This document shows positions 53,196 through 64,000 of a stretch of DNA of 64,000 bases, one piece after another. How positions within the stretch are numbered: position 1 is the first letter of the stretch; each line of letters begins with the position of its first letter. The translations under genes and the position numbers were made by a program. The stretch is from Carya illinoinensis (taxonomy: Eukaryota > Streptophyta > Magnoliopsida > Fagales > Juglandaceae), in contig NC_056758.1 in assembly GCF_018687715.1 (NCBI RefSeq), positions 9,430,501-9,494,500 on the forward strand, in the 5' to 3' direction. The notes beneath the pieces were generated by a model. That model saw only the letters and a program-made list of their open reading frames with translations. It was not told the DNA's origin and searched no databases.

Positions 53196-56100
53196 GTGTC
53201 TCCAAGTTGGAAAGAACTCGCCCCCGAGTTCACGCCATTGTCAAAAAAGTATGGGCTAATGTGTTTGATGTTGAACACATTCGAAGTACTCATAAGTCTA
53301 TACTCATTGTCATTGATCTTTTGGAGAACTTCACAAGGTCCAATCTTCCTATCCTTCAACTCATTGTACTCGCCAATAGGAAAATGATCACTGGTTATCA
53401 CAGCCCAAACAAAATATCCAACATCAAAAAGTACGCAACGACATTTTTCGCCTTGAACCTTATACTTTGCATTGCTTGCTTGGATTTTGTACCTTGTTTG
53501 ACTTGGTAGTGTACTTCTTGAAGATGCATTGCCATCTCCTTGGCCTTAACGTTCAGGCGGCCAATCCGTGGGACAGGGGCCAAGTCATGGGAGTCTAGTG
53601 GATTCTGACTATACACAACTTCAAATGGACTCAATCGGGTAGTTCGGTTCTTGGATTGATTGTAAGCAAACTTTGCTTGCGATAAGGCAAGGTCCCACTC
53701 TTTTGACTTACTACTTGCCAAAATCCTTAGGAGGCTGCCCAAACATCTATTCACCATCTTGGTTTGTCCGTTTGTTTGGGGGTGGTAGGCACTACTAAAG
53801 TTCTTCTTTCAGAGTCTTTCCCACATACTCTTTCAGAAATTACTCAAAAACCTCGTATCCCGATCTGAGGTGATGAATCGAGGAACACCATGCAGGTAAG
53901 CAATCTCCTTGAAAGAAAGATGGGCAACCCATGTGGCGTCCATGATCTTCCTACAAGCTACAAAATGGGCCATTTTAGAAAATTACTCGACCAAGATGAA
54001 GATTGAATCCATGGCGCATTGGGTTCTAAGTAAAGCCAATACAAAATCCATACTGACATCAAGCCACGGACCATCAGGTATAGGTAACAAAGTGTAAAGC
54101 CAAGCATTGGTTTGGTTCCCCTTCTCTCTCTAGCACACGCAAGATTTCTCCACATAACGTGCCACGTCACTTGTCAATTTAGACTAGTAGTAATCAACCA
54201 CGATCAAAACTAATGACTTTTCTCACCCAAAGTGTCCTTCATCATGTAGTTTCCGTATAATGTATTCCCTCAAAGAGCAATTTGGGATACACAATTGTAG
54301 GCAACAGAGAAAAAACCTGTTGTGCAAAAGAAAATTACTCTACTGACCCTTAGTTACCCCTTGAAGAATCTTTCCAAAGGATGGATCTTTAGCGTACAAT
54401 TCCGTAAAAGTGTCAAAGCTTGCCACCCTGGTACTCATATTGGTGAGAAGTGATACACATCGACTTAAATCGTCTGCAACCCAGTTCAAGCTCTCCAATT
54501 GGTACTTTAGTGAGAACGTGAACTCTTGCAGATAGGCGATCTACTTGGCATGTTGTCTGCTTAACTTGTGTTGCCCATTGATGTACTTCACCGCCTTGTG
54601 GTCAATACTTAGAATGAACTATTTTTGTACCAAATATTATCGCCAATGCTTTAGGGATTGTACAATGACATAGAACTCCAAGTCGTACGTGGAGTAATTT
54701 TGGGCCTTGGCCATTCCAAAATGGCTTCTACTTTGGATTGATCTGTGTGGACACCATTTGTAAAAACAACAAATCCAAGGAATGTAACAAAAGTGGTGAA
54801 TAATGAGCACTTATTCTGGTTGACGAACAAACACTCATTTAGTAACATTTTGAAGACAGCTTAGAGGTGCTCTATATGTGCCCCTCACACTGGATTGTAG
54901 ATGAGGATGTCATTAAAGTAGATGATGACAAACTTCCTCATAAACGACCACAACACCTGATGCATTAATCTCATAAACATATTAGGTGCGTTGGATAGCC
55001 CAAAATGCATGACCAACCACTTGTAGAGATCGTGCTGCTTCTTGAACACTGTCTTCTATTCGTCGCTAGGGCATATTTGGATTTGGTGATACCTGCTTTT
55101 AAAATCAATTTTAAAAGATCTTAGAGCCTGACAATTGATCTAGCATGTTGTCCAGTAGGGGAATAGATAATCTATACTTCACAGTGATTCCATTAATGGT
55201 TCTATTGTACACGCACATATGCCATGAACCATATTTCTTGGGTACCACGAGGGTAGGAAATGCACACGGACTCATGCTTTCAAGGATGTTGCCCCTCTCC
55301 AACAACTTTAGCACTTGACACTACAATTCTTTTGATTCCTTAGGGTTGAGGCGATATGCTACTCTGTTGGGTAAACTAGCTCCCGACACCAAGTCAATCT
55401 GATGTTATATGTCTCTTATGGGTGGTAAGCCAGGGGGGAAGGTCCTTCGGCATGAGATCTACAAACTCAGACAGTAACTACTAAACTCATGGTGATAACT
55501 CATGATCAACCCCATCAGGTCGTCACATGGCACCAAGGCAAACATCATGCATTCTTTATTTGCCTTCTCTAAGAATCTAGTTGTTGACAGAAGATTGTGC
55601 CCCTTTTCACCCCCAGAAGCAGGAGCAACTCCCTCTCTTCAAGGAGCTAAAACGAGCTTCTTGATTTTAATACTAAGGGAATAGGTGTTTTTATGCCCAA
55701 TCATGAATCATGCTTTGATCATACTGCCATGGCATGCATAGTAGTAAATGGCAAGCATCTATGGATACCACGTCATACCACACCTTGCCAAAATACTTCC
55801 AACCAATCGTAAATGAGACCAAAAACTGTTTGTCAATGGTGACCTCACTGCCATTCTTTAACTGTGATAGTTTGTACAGCTTCTAGTAATGGTCTGTTTT
55901 GAGTTGCAGCTTTTGAACTTCATCCTTGGAGACTACGTTCTCACAGCTACCACTATCTATGATTAGTTTACACTCCTTCTTGAACATAGTGTAGGTAGTG
56001 TGAAAGAAATTAGTCCAAAACCAGTCTTCGCCTGAATCACCCTTGGGAGTTAGTAAGCTTTTTTTTTGACATGAAGGGTCTTGTTACCATCTTCGAGCAA

Positions 56101-57095
56101 GACATCCCATTCCTCGCCATATTTGCCATAGACTGGTTCTCCCATGCTCTTAACATCCTCTATGTCAACCTCATTGATCAGAAGGTTTTTTCCTTTTTGG
56201 TTGGTAGACTGTTTGAATTCTGTTGCCCTATGATTGGGCTTCCTAAATATGAAGCATCAAATATTAGTGGTGTTTGAACTTTAACCTTGAGTGGATTGCG
56301 GAGTACTATGAGTCCTGTGGATAGAGCCCATGTGCATTCTGATCGCCTCTAGGCTCAAGTTGCTTGGTTTGCTATTTCTACATGATTAGAACATGTTGAT
56401 AGGCCTAAAAAATGGTCTACAGAGAGTGGAGGCTGAGGACGTCCTGTAAAGGTTGCTGCAAGCTACGCAAATAACGTACTACCATTTGCTCCTTAGTTTC
56501 GGAAAGATCATTCCAGGCCACCAACTGATAGAACTCCTTGGTTTACTCATTAACGGATTTCATTCCCTACCTCAAAATGTGAAGTCTTTGAAACAAGGTC
56601 TGAGTATATCCGAAGGGCAAAAAGTGACCCTTCATCTTCTCCCAGTCGTCAACCTTGGCTTTACCTTGTCGCTCCCTGAACCACTTCAATTGCTCCCACT
56701 AGGCAGACGCTCGGCCTTTCAGTTTGATGGCGACTAGTTTCACCTTTATATTATCTAGGACATCTTTGTAATAGGTTCAATCTGAAGCCTAGGTCTCCAC
56801 CTTACTCCTCCCTACCACAATACTTCCATAATAAAGCACAATTGTGATATCGGTTTTCAAAATTAGATTCAGAATATTGATCATAAATCTGACCCTTCAA
56901 GTTTTGCTCCTCTAAATGCTAAGATAATTATGTTATTTGTCTATGCAAATATGCAATCATCGTGTCTTGTACTTGACAATCGCGATAAGGGACTTCCTGA
57001 TTCGGAACCTATCCACGTCAACCATGAACTCTACTACCAACCATGAAAACTGACAATAATTCACCCTAGAAAAATGCTAAAGCTCTGATGCCAAC

Positions 57096-57790
57096 TGAAG
57101 CCAGGATAGAATAGGTGATTAGTTTGACGGTTAGTCAAACAATGAAGTTTAGAGATTGAGATTGAGAAAAGGAAAACTGTGAGAAAACTCTGAGATAAAC
57201 TCTGAGATTAGAGTTTTTTTTTTTTTTTAATAAAAATTGAATAATAATCAAGATCCTTCTAAAACCCACAAGCCTGGCTTAAATAGCTAAAAAAAAAGGT
57301 AAAATTATAACTAAAGCCAAATAGTAAAATATAGAATAAGATAACTACAGTTAAAATCTAGTCTAAGAATCCAAATAAAATTTTTACTAAAAATAAACAT
57401 TAGCATAAAATAAAATTAACCAAAATTGAAAGAATTAACTAAAAGTGACAATTCTGAAGGAAAAAATAGCTGATTTTAGGGTCGACAAGGGGCCTAGCGA
57501 CCGCAATGTGTGTGCTGAAGAAAGCTTTTCGGATTGGGGTTATATGCGTGTCATACGCGCAATCTTGACACATGTAGCTCAAGTTGTGGGAAAATATATT
57601 GACACCGCCACTTCTTGTTGCCCAATCGAGGAATAAATCTCCTTGCCCAACTGAGGATTACTCTTCTCGCCCAAATCCTAGGAATACTTATCCATTCATG
57701 CCGATTTTGCAAACATTCTCGAGGTAGTTCAATGCTTTTAATGTCATATCCGTCAACTGACCCTCATTAGACTCGAATTCCCTTGCATTA
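57096..57790 (-). repeat. Gypsy 5' LTR
   Basis: Bounded on its left by the primer-binding site and on its right by the GAGAT target duplication. It includes 'ctgagataaactctgagatt' and 'caagatccttctaaaaccca', shared with the 3' LTR. Confidence 0.85.
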
Positions 57791-57795
57791 GAGAT

Positions 57796-58073
57796 CATTT
57801 TTCTTTTTTTTTTTCCCCTTTCTTGATTCCATCTTAAAATAAAAATTCAATATATTATTTGTGATGATTTGGAAGTATCCACTTAAATAGAAATAATCAT
57901 ACTTTATTTTAATATGGGAAAATTCATCTTGACCCTAAAGGGTTCCCTTACATTCCTAACCAATGCACTTAAATACAAAAATAATTATTTTAAGTATCAA
58001 CTTAAGAAAATCATAATCTGATTTAAATACGCGTCCTTCTCATCTCCTTCCTCCCTCTCAGCTAGAGGTGTAA
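57796..58073. other. Spacer between retroelements
   Basis: AT-rich, nothing recognised. Confidence 0.4.
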
Positions 58074-58645
58074 TCTGCCAAGTTTGGTTAGGTTTGGACA
58101 AAATTTGAGATTCAATCGGTATGAATCAATTTTACATTTTCAAGAACCGATTCTACACCAGTTACCTTAATCTGATTCTTCAGGTTTTATCGGTTCTGGT
58201 CCTGTTCAGTACAATTTAATATACTTTATTATATATTATATAATAGATATAATATAGTATATTATAGTATATAATACTATAGTGATAATATATTGTAGCA
58301 TATTATGATGTATATTATAATTGTATTATAGGCTATAGTGATATTAATACAATAAACTATAGTGATATAAGATTTTAAAATTTAATATTATATTAATTAG
58401 TAATAAATCATATAATGCAAAACTAATATTTTATATATAATTATATATTATATATAAAAATTATATAAAATATAAAATATGAACTAGTCCGGTTTTAGAA
58501 AAAGTAAACTGGAATTGGACAGATTTTGACCATTTTTTTTTTTTTTAAAATGGGTATCAGATTGAACCAAACTTTGTACCGGACTAACCGGTGGGTTTGG
58601 TCTGATATGGTCCAGTCTGGTTTACTAATTTTTTTTACACCCCTA
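58074..58645. mobile_element. Non-autonomous TIR element, 'ggggtgta' family, copy 2
   Basis: Starts 'agaggtgtaatctgccaagt' and ends 'ttttttacaccccta', an inverted terminal pair. It has the same TATA/ATAT-rich core as 39569-40243 in opposite layout ('atatattataattatata' words) and 'ccggactaaccggt' near the right end. Confidence 0.65.
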
Positions 58646-58689
58646 CTCTCAGCCCTCTCCATTGGCATATAATCAAACAAAATATATGT

Positions 58690-61600
58690 GGATAAAATCA
58701 TTCCACTCCTTGGATATTCATCAATCGCGAGTTGTATTAAGGCAGAGGATATGATAGGAACTCAAAGAATGGTAGGTGAAAGTCCTAGAATAGGAACAGG
58801 AGCAAGTCATGATCTGGTCGGCAAAGCACTTGCTGGAATTTTGGTAAGACTGGTCATTTCGAAAGAAACTGCAAAACTTCAAAGATGACAGAGGATGACA
58901 ATGAAAATGTTGTAACTAAGGAAGTACAACTGTACTTCTTGCAGTTCATAACCCAGTTGATGATTGGGTATTGGATTCAGGAGTTTAATTTTACAACACT
59001 TTACATTGTGAAATCATCTAGAACTATGATGTTGGTGATTTTAGTTAAGGTGTATTTGGTTGATAGAGAAGTGTCGGATATAGTGGGAGTAGGAGATGTG
59101 TACATTATACTCCCAAATAAGAATGTGTGGCCATTGTGAAAAGTCAAACGTATTCCTGAGCTAAAGAAGAATATGATCTCCATGGGACAACTGGATGATT
59201 GTAGTCATTATATAGTTTTCTCAGGTGGCATATGGAATATTACGAAAGGATGAATGATCTTGCTTGTGGACAGAAAGTTGGTGCTCTGTATATGACATCA
59301 AGATCAAGCAATGTAATTGCAATTACCAAACCTGAGAATGATGCAAAACTATGGCACTACAAGTTGGGTCATATGAGTCAGAAAGGGATAAAGACATTTT
59401 GTCCATAGGAAAAGTTGTTAGAACTGAAGTTAGTTGATATAGATGTGTGAGAGTTGCATTATGGGAAAGCAGAAAAGGGTTAGTTTCTTGAAATATGGTC
59501 GAGCATTGAGGTCAAGAAAGTTAGAACCTGAACACACAGATTTGTGAGAACCTTCCCCTATCCCATCACTTGGAAGTTTTTGGCATTACCTCACATTCAT
59601 CGATGACTACAACAAAAAGGTATGAGTTTATTTTTTTAAATTTAAATGTGACGTGTTTGATGTGTTCAAAAAATGGAAAGCCCTGGTTGAGATAGAGACA
59701 AACCTAAAGTTGAAATGCTTGAGGTCTGACAATGGTGAAAACTACATTGATTTAAGATTCAAGAGTACTGTGCAACACATGGTATTAGAATGGAGAAGAC
59801 CATTCCTGAACCCCATAACAAAATGGTATTGTTGAGCGCATGAACGAGACCATCAATGAGCGTACTAGGAGCATGAGGTTGCATGCTAGGTTACTACTTA
59901 CATTCTGGGTAGATGTAGTCAGCATTACAACTTATCTGATAAATTGAGGACCATTAGATCCATTGGAGTGCATACTACTTGAGGAAGTCTGGAGCGGGAA
60001 AAATGTGAAACTTTCTTATAGTAAGCTTGATGTCAAGTCAAGAAAATGTTTTTTAATTGGTTATAGAGATGAGTTGTTTGGCTATCGCTTTTGGAATGAG
60101 TAGAGTCGGAGAATCATTAGGAATAAAAACATTAGTTTTTAATGAAAAAGTTATGTACAAAGACAGGTCCAACACAATAGTAGATGTAGCTACTCATCAC
60201 GTGTTTGATTTTGTGAGCATGGATGACCTACCAATGGTTATAGTACAAAGTATAGATGTAAGTGATGAGGAGAGTGGGCCCAATTCACCCATTCCTATTA
60301 TTCCGTAGACAGATCCAAAATTTTCTACACCTGTAGTTGTAGTTCATAGGTCTACCAAGACCATCAAACCCCCACAATTATTTTCACCCACCTTGAACTA
60401 CATTCTGTTAACTAATGGTGGTGATCTGCAGAGCTACGAGGAAACCTTAAAATATAAGAATTTGAGCAAGTGTTCAACAATAAAAGGGAAGCCTTTGCAC
60501 AACAAGTGGGTATACTGGGTGAAGACTGAGCACGACGACAGCAAAAGGTATAGAGTCAGACTTGTTATGAAAGGGTTTTAACAGAAGAAAAGCATTGACT
60601 ACTCTGAGACTTTCTCCCCAGTGGCGTAAATCATGACTGTCAGACTAGTACTAGAATGGTGGTTATAGAACATTTACATCTTGAAGAGTTAGATGTCAAG
60701 ACAACTTTTCTTCATAAAGACTTAGAAGAATACATTTACATGCATTAGTCAGAGGGATTCGCACTACAAGGGAATAAGAGTCTAGTTTGCAAATTGAGGA
60801 AGAACTTGTACGGTCTGAAACAAACTTCGAGGTAGTGGTACAAGAAATTTGACAATTTTATATGCATTTTAAGGTACATCAGATGTCAAGCAAACCACTG
60901 CTACTACATTAGACACTTTGACAACTCCTGTATCATTTTGTTACTGTATGTGGATGATATACTTATTGTAGGGCCTAGTATTGTGGAAATCAATGATCTG
61001 AAGAGGCCATTGTCAAGACAATTTGCAATGAAAGATTTGGGAATTACAAAGCAAATCCGCAAATTCTTTGCACGAGAATTATCAAAGACAGAGTCAACAA
61101 TATGTTGAGACTTTCACAAGTAAAGTATGTGGGAAGAGTTCTTGACATGTTCACTATGGACAAAGCTAAGCTAGTGAATAGACCCTTGGGAAGTCATTTT
61201 AGACATAGTGGGGATCAGTTATTGAAGTCAAAGAAGGAACGTGGTTATATGAATAAGGTACTCTATGTCTCAACTATTGGTTCGTTGTATGCAATGATTT
61301 GTACAAGACCAGATATTACCTATGTAGTGAGAGTTGCGAGTATGTACATGAGTAACCAGGAAAGTAGCATTGTGAGACAGTAAAGTAGATTCTGAGGTAC
61401 TTAAAGGGTTCCTCAGATACATGTCTATGCTTCATTGGAGTAGTGATGAAACTACATGGTTACACTAACAATAGGAAGAGTACCACATGTTTTGTATACA
61501 CTCAAGGTGAATTGCTATGTCTTGGGGTTCAAACTTGCAAAAGATTGTTGCATTGTCAACCATAGAAGTTGAGTATGTTCTTTATTAGAAACCACAAAGG

Positions 61601-62429
61601 AAATGATTTGGGTATAGAGTTTCTTGGAGGAGTTGGGCAAGAAGAATGAGATGGGAACTCTCTACAGTGATAGTTAGAGCACCATAGTCCTTGCCAAGAA
61701 TCTAACACTTCATTCCAAGATCAAGCATATTCAGATCAAGTATCATTTTATACGATTTGTTCTTGATGATGGCCAGTTGATACTTGTTAAGATTTGTGGA
61801 AGTAGAAACGCTGCATATAATAATATTGATTACAAGTGTTATGCTTGAGAAATTGAAATTGTGCGCAACTTTAGTTGGTATTTTAGCTTGAGAATAGGAG
61901 CTATGAGCTACAGAGGTGGAGGATTCAATTCTAGAGGTAGGTACTTGATACATATGGTTGTACCAATTTCCAAGTGGGAGAATTGTTGAGTTGTGGAGCA
62001 TGGTTCTTGACACGAGTGAAGTGTAGGCAGAGAGTCTTCTTGATAGTTAGCTCAAGCAAAACTTTAATAGAGAGTTTGCTCGAGTTTCACTCGACACATT
62101 GCTCAAGCAAATAACCAAATAATTCCAGCTTTAGGGCTTTTCACTGCACCGTATGTATATATATACAAATTTTTTAAGAACATAATGATTAATAGTTTTG
62201 TACAAAAGGAACAACGGGCGATTTAACAGTGGAGAGAGAGAGAGGCGGCCTAGAGAGAGTGAGAGGAGTGAAAATCTTGTATTTTCATAGTGTATTTTGA
62301 ATTTCTTATGAATAAAATCTCCTACAGCTTCGTGGATATAGACACATTATCGAATCACGAAAATTTTATGTCGTGTATTATTTATTTATCATTTTCTGCT
62401 TTACTATTTTCTCCTTATCGTTCCCAACA
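58690..62429 (+). mobile_element. 5'-truncated, degenerate Copia retrotransposon (plus strand)
   Basis: Coding remnants in order: a gag zinc knuckle with the second Cys replaced (STCWNFGKTGHFERNC, about 58820-58875), protease WVLDSGV followed by a stop where the Ser/Phe of the family motif continues (about 58965-58990), GAG-pre-integrase WHYKLGHMSQKGIK (about 59350), integrase fragments (HTDL, FIDDYN near 59590), RT with WVYWVKTEHDDSKRYRVRLV (about 60505), SETFSPVA and the catalytic YVDD (about 60950), and RNase H (TRPDITYVVRVASMYMS near 61310; HSKIKHIQIKYHFIRFVLDD near 61710). Stops and frameshifts are frequent. The only LTR found is the 3' one; sequence upstream of 58690 belongs to another repeat, so the 5' LTR and most of gag are lost. 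Confidence 0.85.
61984..62429 (+). repeat. Copia 3' LTR
   Basis: Starts TGTTGAGTTG just after a purine-rich 'gtgggagaat' and ends CGTTCCCAACA. It contains a TATA-like tract (about 62150-62165) and 'tgaataaaatctcc' as a polyadenylation-type signal. The LTR boundary is inferred because no second LTR is present for comparison. Confidence 0.65.
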
Positions 62430-62896
62430 AGCTCATGCATAGCTAGAAAGAAGGGGTGGCATAATGATCCACGTCTATATATTCATGTAGTTTCCAAATC
62501 GCAGATTAAGTTGCCATCGTTGTATATCCTCTTGTTTGGTGATCATCAAGAGCCATTAATGATCCTTAAATAGGAAGAACCATTGGCATTTGCTTCAAAC
62601 TTTCGAATGCAATCCCAACATGTGAATTGTTAGTAGAGTAGTGTCCATCCTTACCACTTCAACAGCTACTTTACTTTCGATCACCTTTTGTTGAAAAAAA
62701 AAATGGCAATCAAATAATCATTAAGCTCACATGGACAGTAGTTTAGGCAGGTAATCAAAGCATAATTATAAGTGGAAAGCAATAATACTGTTGTAGAAGT
62801 GACACTATATATGTATCTTTGATGGGTTACCCCCACAAAGCACAAACAATATAAGATAATCCTTTTGAAACGTTCAAAGATTCCTTTAGCCTTTTT

Positions 62897-62928
<32 letters not shown>

Positions 62929-63280
62929 CACGATGGAACAAAATATGCTTTGCTTGGTGCATGTGATGATGTAACGATGCATATCGCATATCATGCATTG
63001 ATCCGATCAGTTGTTGACTTTTATATTATATGCATCAGTCACATCCACCCAGAGAAAATGATTGATAGCTTGAAACTTTCACTGTTAATTTGTGCTGAAT
63101 GAATCTATAATCCATTACGCTTTTTTTCGTGTTGAAACTCTTTTTCTTTTCTTGCTCGATCGGTTTGTTTTTGATTGGTTGAAGTTCGATTAGTGCAAGA
63201 GAAAATCAGAGCACTAATGAATCATGCATGTAGAGTCTCATTAAGTTTGGTACGTGAAAATGTTTATCACTTTTTTACGA
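62430..63280. other. Intergenic, homopolymer tract
   Basis: A poly(T) run of about 30 at 62897-62928. No gene seen; ORFs at 62373-62573 and 62681-62998 lack domains and the latter crosses the homopolymer. Confidence 0.45.
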
Positions 63281-63453
63281 GAAATATTATATGTAGTTGT
63301 AAAGTGCACAACTGCTATATGGTCATTTAGAAAAAAAGTGAAGTTTATTATTAAAAAATTAATATTTTTCATGTGGATTATGTATTTATTTATTTATTTT
63401 TAAAATGATTATGCGGTACTTACGCTCTCATGACTGTAAATATCATTTTTCTT
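63281..63453. mobile_element. Small MITE (family also at 21060-21232)
   Basis: Inverted ends 'gaaatattatatgtagttgt' and 'gactgtaaatatcattttt'. The interior has 'gtttattattaaaaaattaa'. Non-coding. Confidence 0.6.
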
Positions 63454-63656
63454 TTTTTAGAGTTCGTGTTTTATATTGATTTCTTAAAAGTTGGCCATTA
63501 AAATGAGAAGTTTTTTGACATAACAATTATTTGAGATTTATTTTATAATAGGGTTTATGAAAGTGGCTGAAGAAGTCATTTTTTTTTTATTCTTATTTTT
63601 TATTTCAGAAAATTGAGATTTGGTTAAATCTATTTTATTGAAGTTATTTAAGGTCG

Positions 63657-63731
<75 letters not shown>

Positions 63732-64000
63732 AATTTGAATTTTCTTCAATATTTCGCTTTAACCTTTTAATATTAATTAATATCTTTATTAATTCTTGGT
63801 TAAGTTTCTTATTGTTTTACTTTTATATATTATTTTGATAATTTATAAGTACTGTTCTTTCTAATTTTATAATATTTTTCTATTTTAACGATTTTATTTT
63901 AATAATTCCTTTATTGATTAATTTAATATAGGTTTTAATCTTTTTTATTTGGTTTTTAAAATATAGTAGTTTTAAAAAGCTCATTATGTAGATTACACGT
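63454..64000. repeat. (TC)n microsatellite and AT-rich flank
   Basis: A pure TC tract of about 70 bp at 63659-63729. The rest to the window end is AT-rich with no gene recognised. Confidence 0.7.

Larger units (their letters stand above)
52493..57790 (-). mobile_element. Degenerate Gypsy LTR retrotransposon (minus strand)
   Basis: LTRs at 52493-53195 and 57096-57790 (about 700 bp, clearly diverged). A perfect 5-bp TSD, GAGAT, lies at 52488-52492 and 57791-57795. The primer-binding site is at 57076-57093 (minus: TGGCATCAGAGCTTTAGC, initiator-Met type), two bases inside the right LTR, so that LTR is the 5' one. Decayed minus-strand coding in order: gag (VKLVAIKLKGRAS near 56740), protease region (WYDVVSIDACHLLLCMPWQ near 55740), RT ([20 protein letters not shown], 55111-55314; FVTFLGFVVFTNGVHTD, 54651-54848), integrase end (LSQAKFAYNQSKNRTTRLSP, 53398-53757), and the post-integrase tail GPCEVLQKINDNEYRLM (53087-53401), which runs into the 3' LTR. 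Many stops and frameshifts indicate it is inactive. Confidence 0.9.

Overview
The window looks like nuclear DNA from a woody eudicot. It is AT-rich, has intron-containing plant genes, and is packed with LTR retrotransposons, MITEs and dinucleotide microsatellites. Several dispersed repeats, notably the 'gatgagatgagatg' foldback family at 12.7 and 40.6 kb, resemble repeats I associate with Juglandaceae (walnut, pecan, hickory). That assignment is an inference from memory and was not searched.

Layout. 1-8.3 kb holds two copies of a very long LTR. The left copy is cut by the window edge and ends inside a Copia-LTR fragment. The right copy is a complete 3.24-kb solo LTR with a 5-bp target duplication (GATCT). 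Each copy carries four hairpin-forming minisatellite units. 8.3-14 kb is repeat-rich and shows no gene. 14.3-19.6 kb is a 12-exon group IV calcium-dependent protein kinase (563 aa, CPK16/18-like) with one GC-AG intron and a 37-nt G run in its last intron. 19.6-25.4 kb is intergenic, with nested MITEs and a degenerate ~250-bp tandem repeat. 25.4-28.9 kb is a 5-exon bHLH factor of the bHLH121 type (323 aa), the iron-deficiency regulator family. 30.7-35.3 kb is a 10-exon APE2-type AP endonuclease (621 aa) with PIP box and GRF zinc finger. A 1.12-kb Mutator-like element with a perfect 9-bp target duplication sits just upstream of its start codon. 36.7-37.3 kb is a single-exon ATL-type RING-H2 E3 ligase (186 aa).

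From 37.3 kb to the right end there is one convincing gene: a small plastid-type J-domain protein (50.3-50.8 kb, minus strand). Around it are a LINE-type RNase H relic (42.2-42.6 kb), a degenerate minus-strand Copia element (44.4-49.8 kb, TSD CATAT) that contains a promoter-bearing ORF on the opposite strand, a degenerate minus-strand Gypsy element (52.5-57.8 kb, TSD GAGAT), and a 5'-truncated plus-strand Copia element (58.7-62.4 kb).

The host genes are unrelated in function (calcium signalling, iron homeostasis, DNA repair, ubiquitination, chaperone), as is usual for plant chromosomes, and nothing suggests an operon or biosynthetic cluster. The most interesting signals are the MULE lodged in the APE2 5' leader with its own intron-like sequence, the hairpin minisatellite inside the long LTR, and the antisense gene-like insert in the Copia element.
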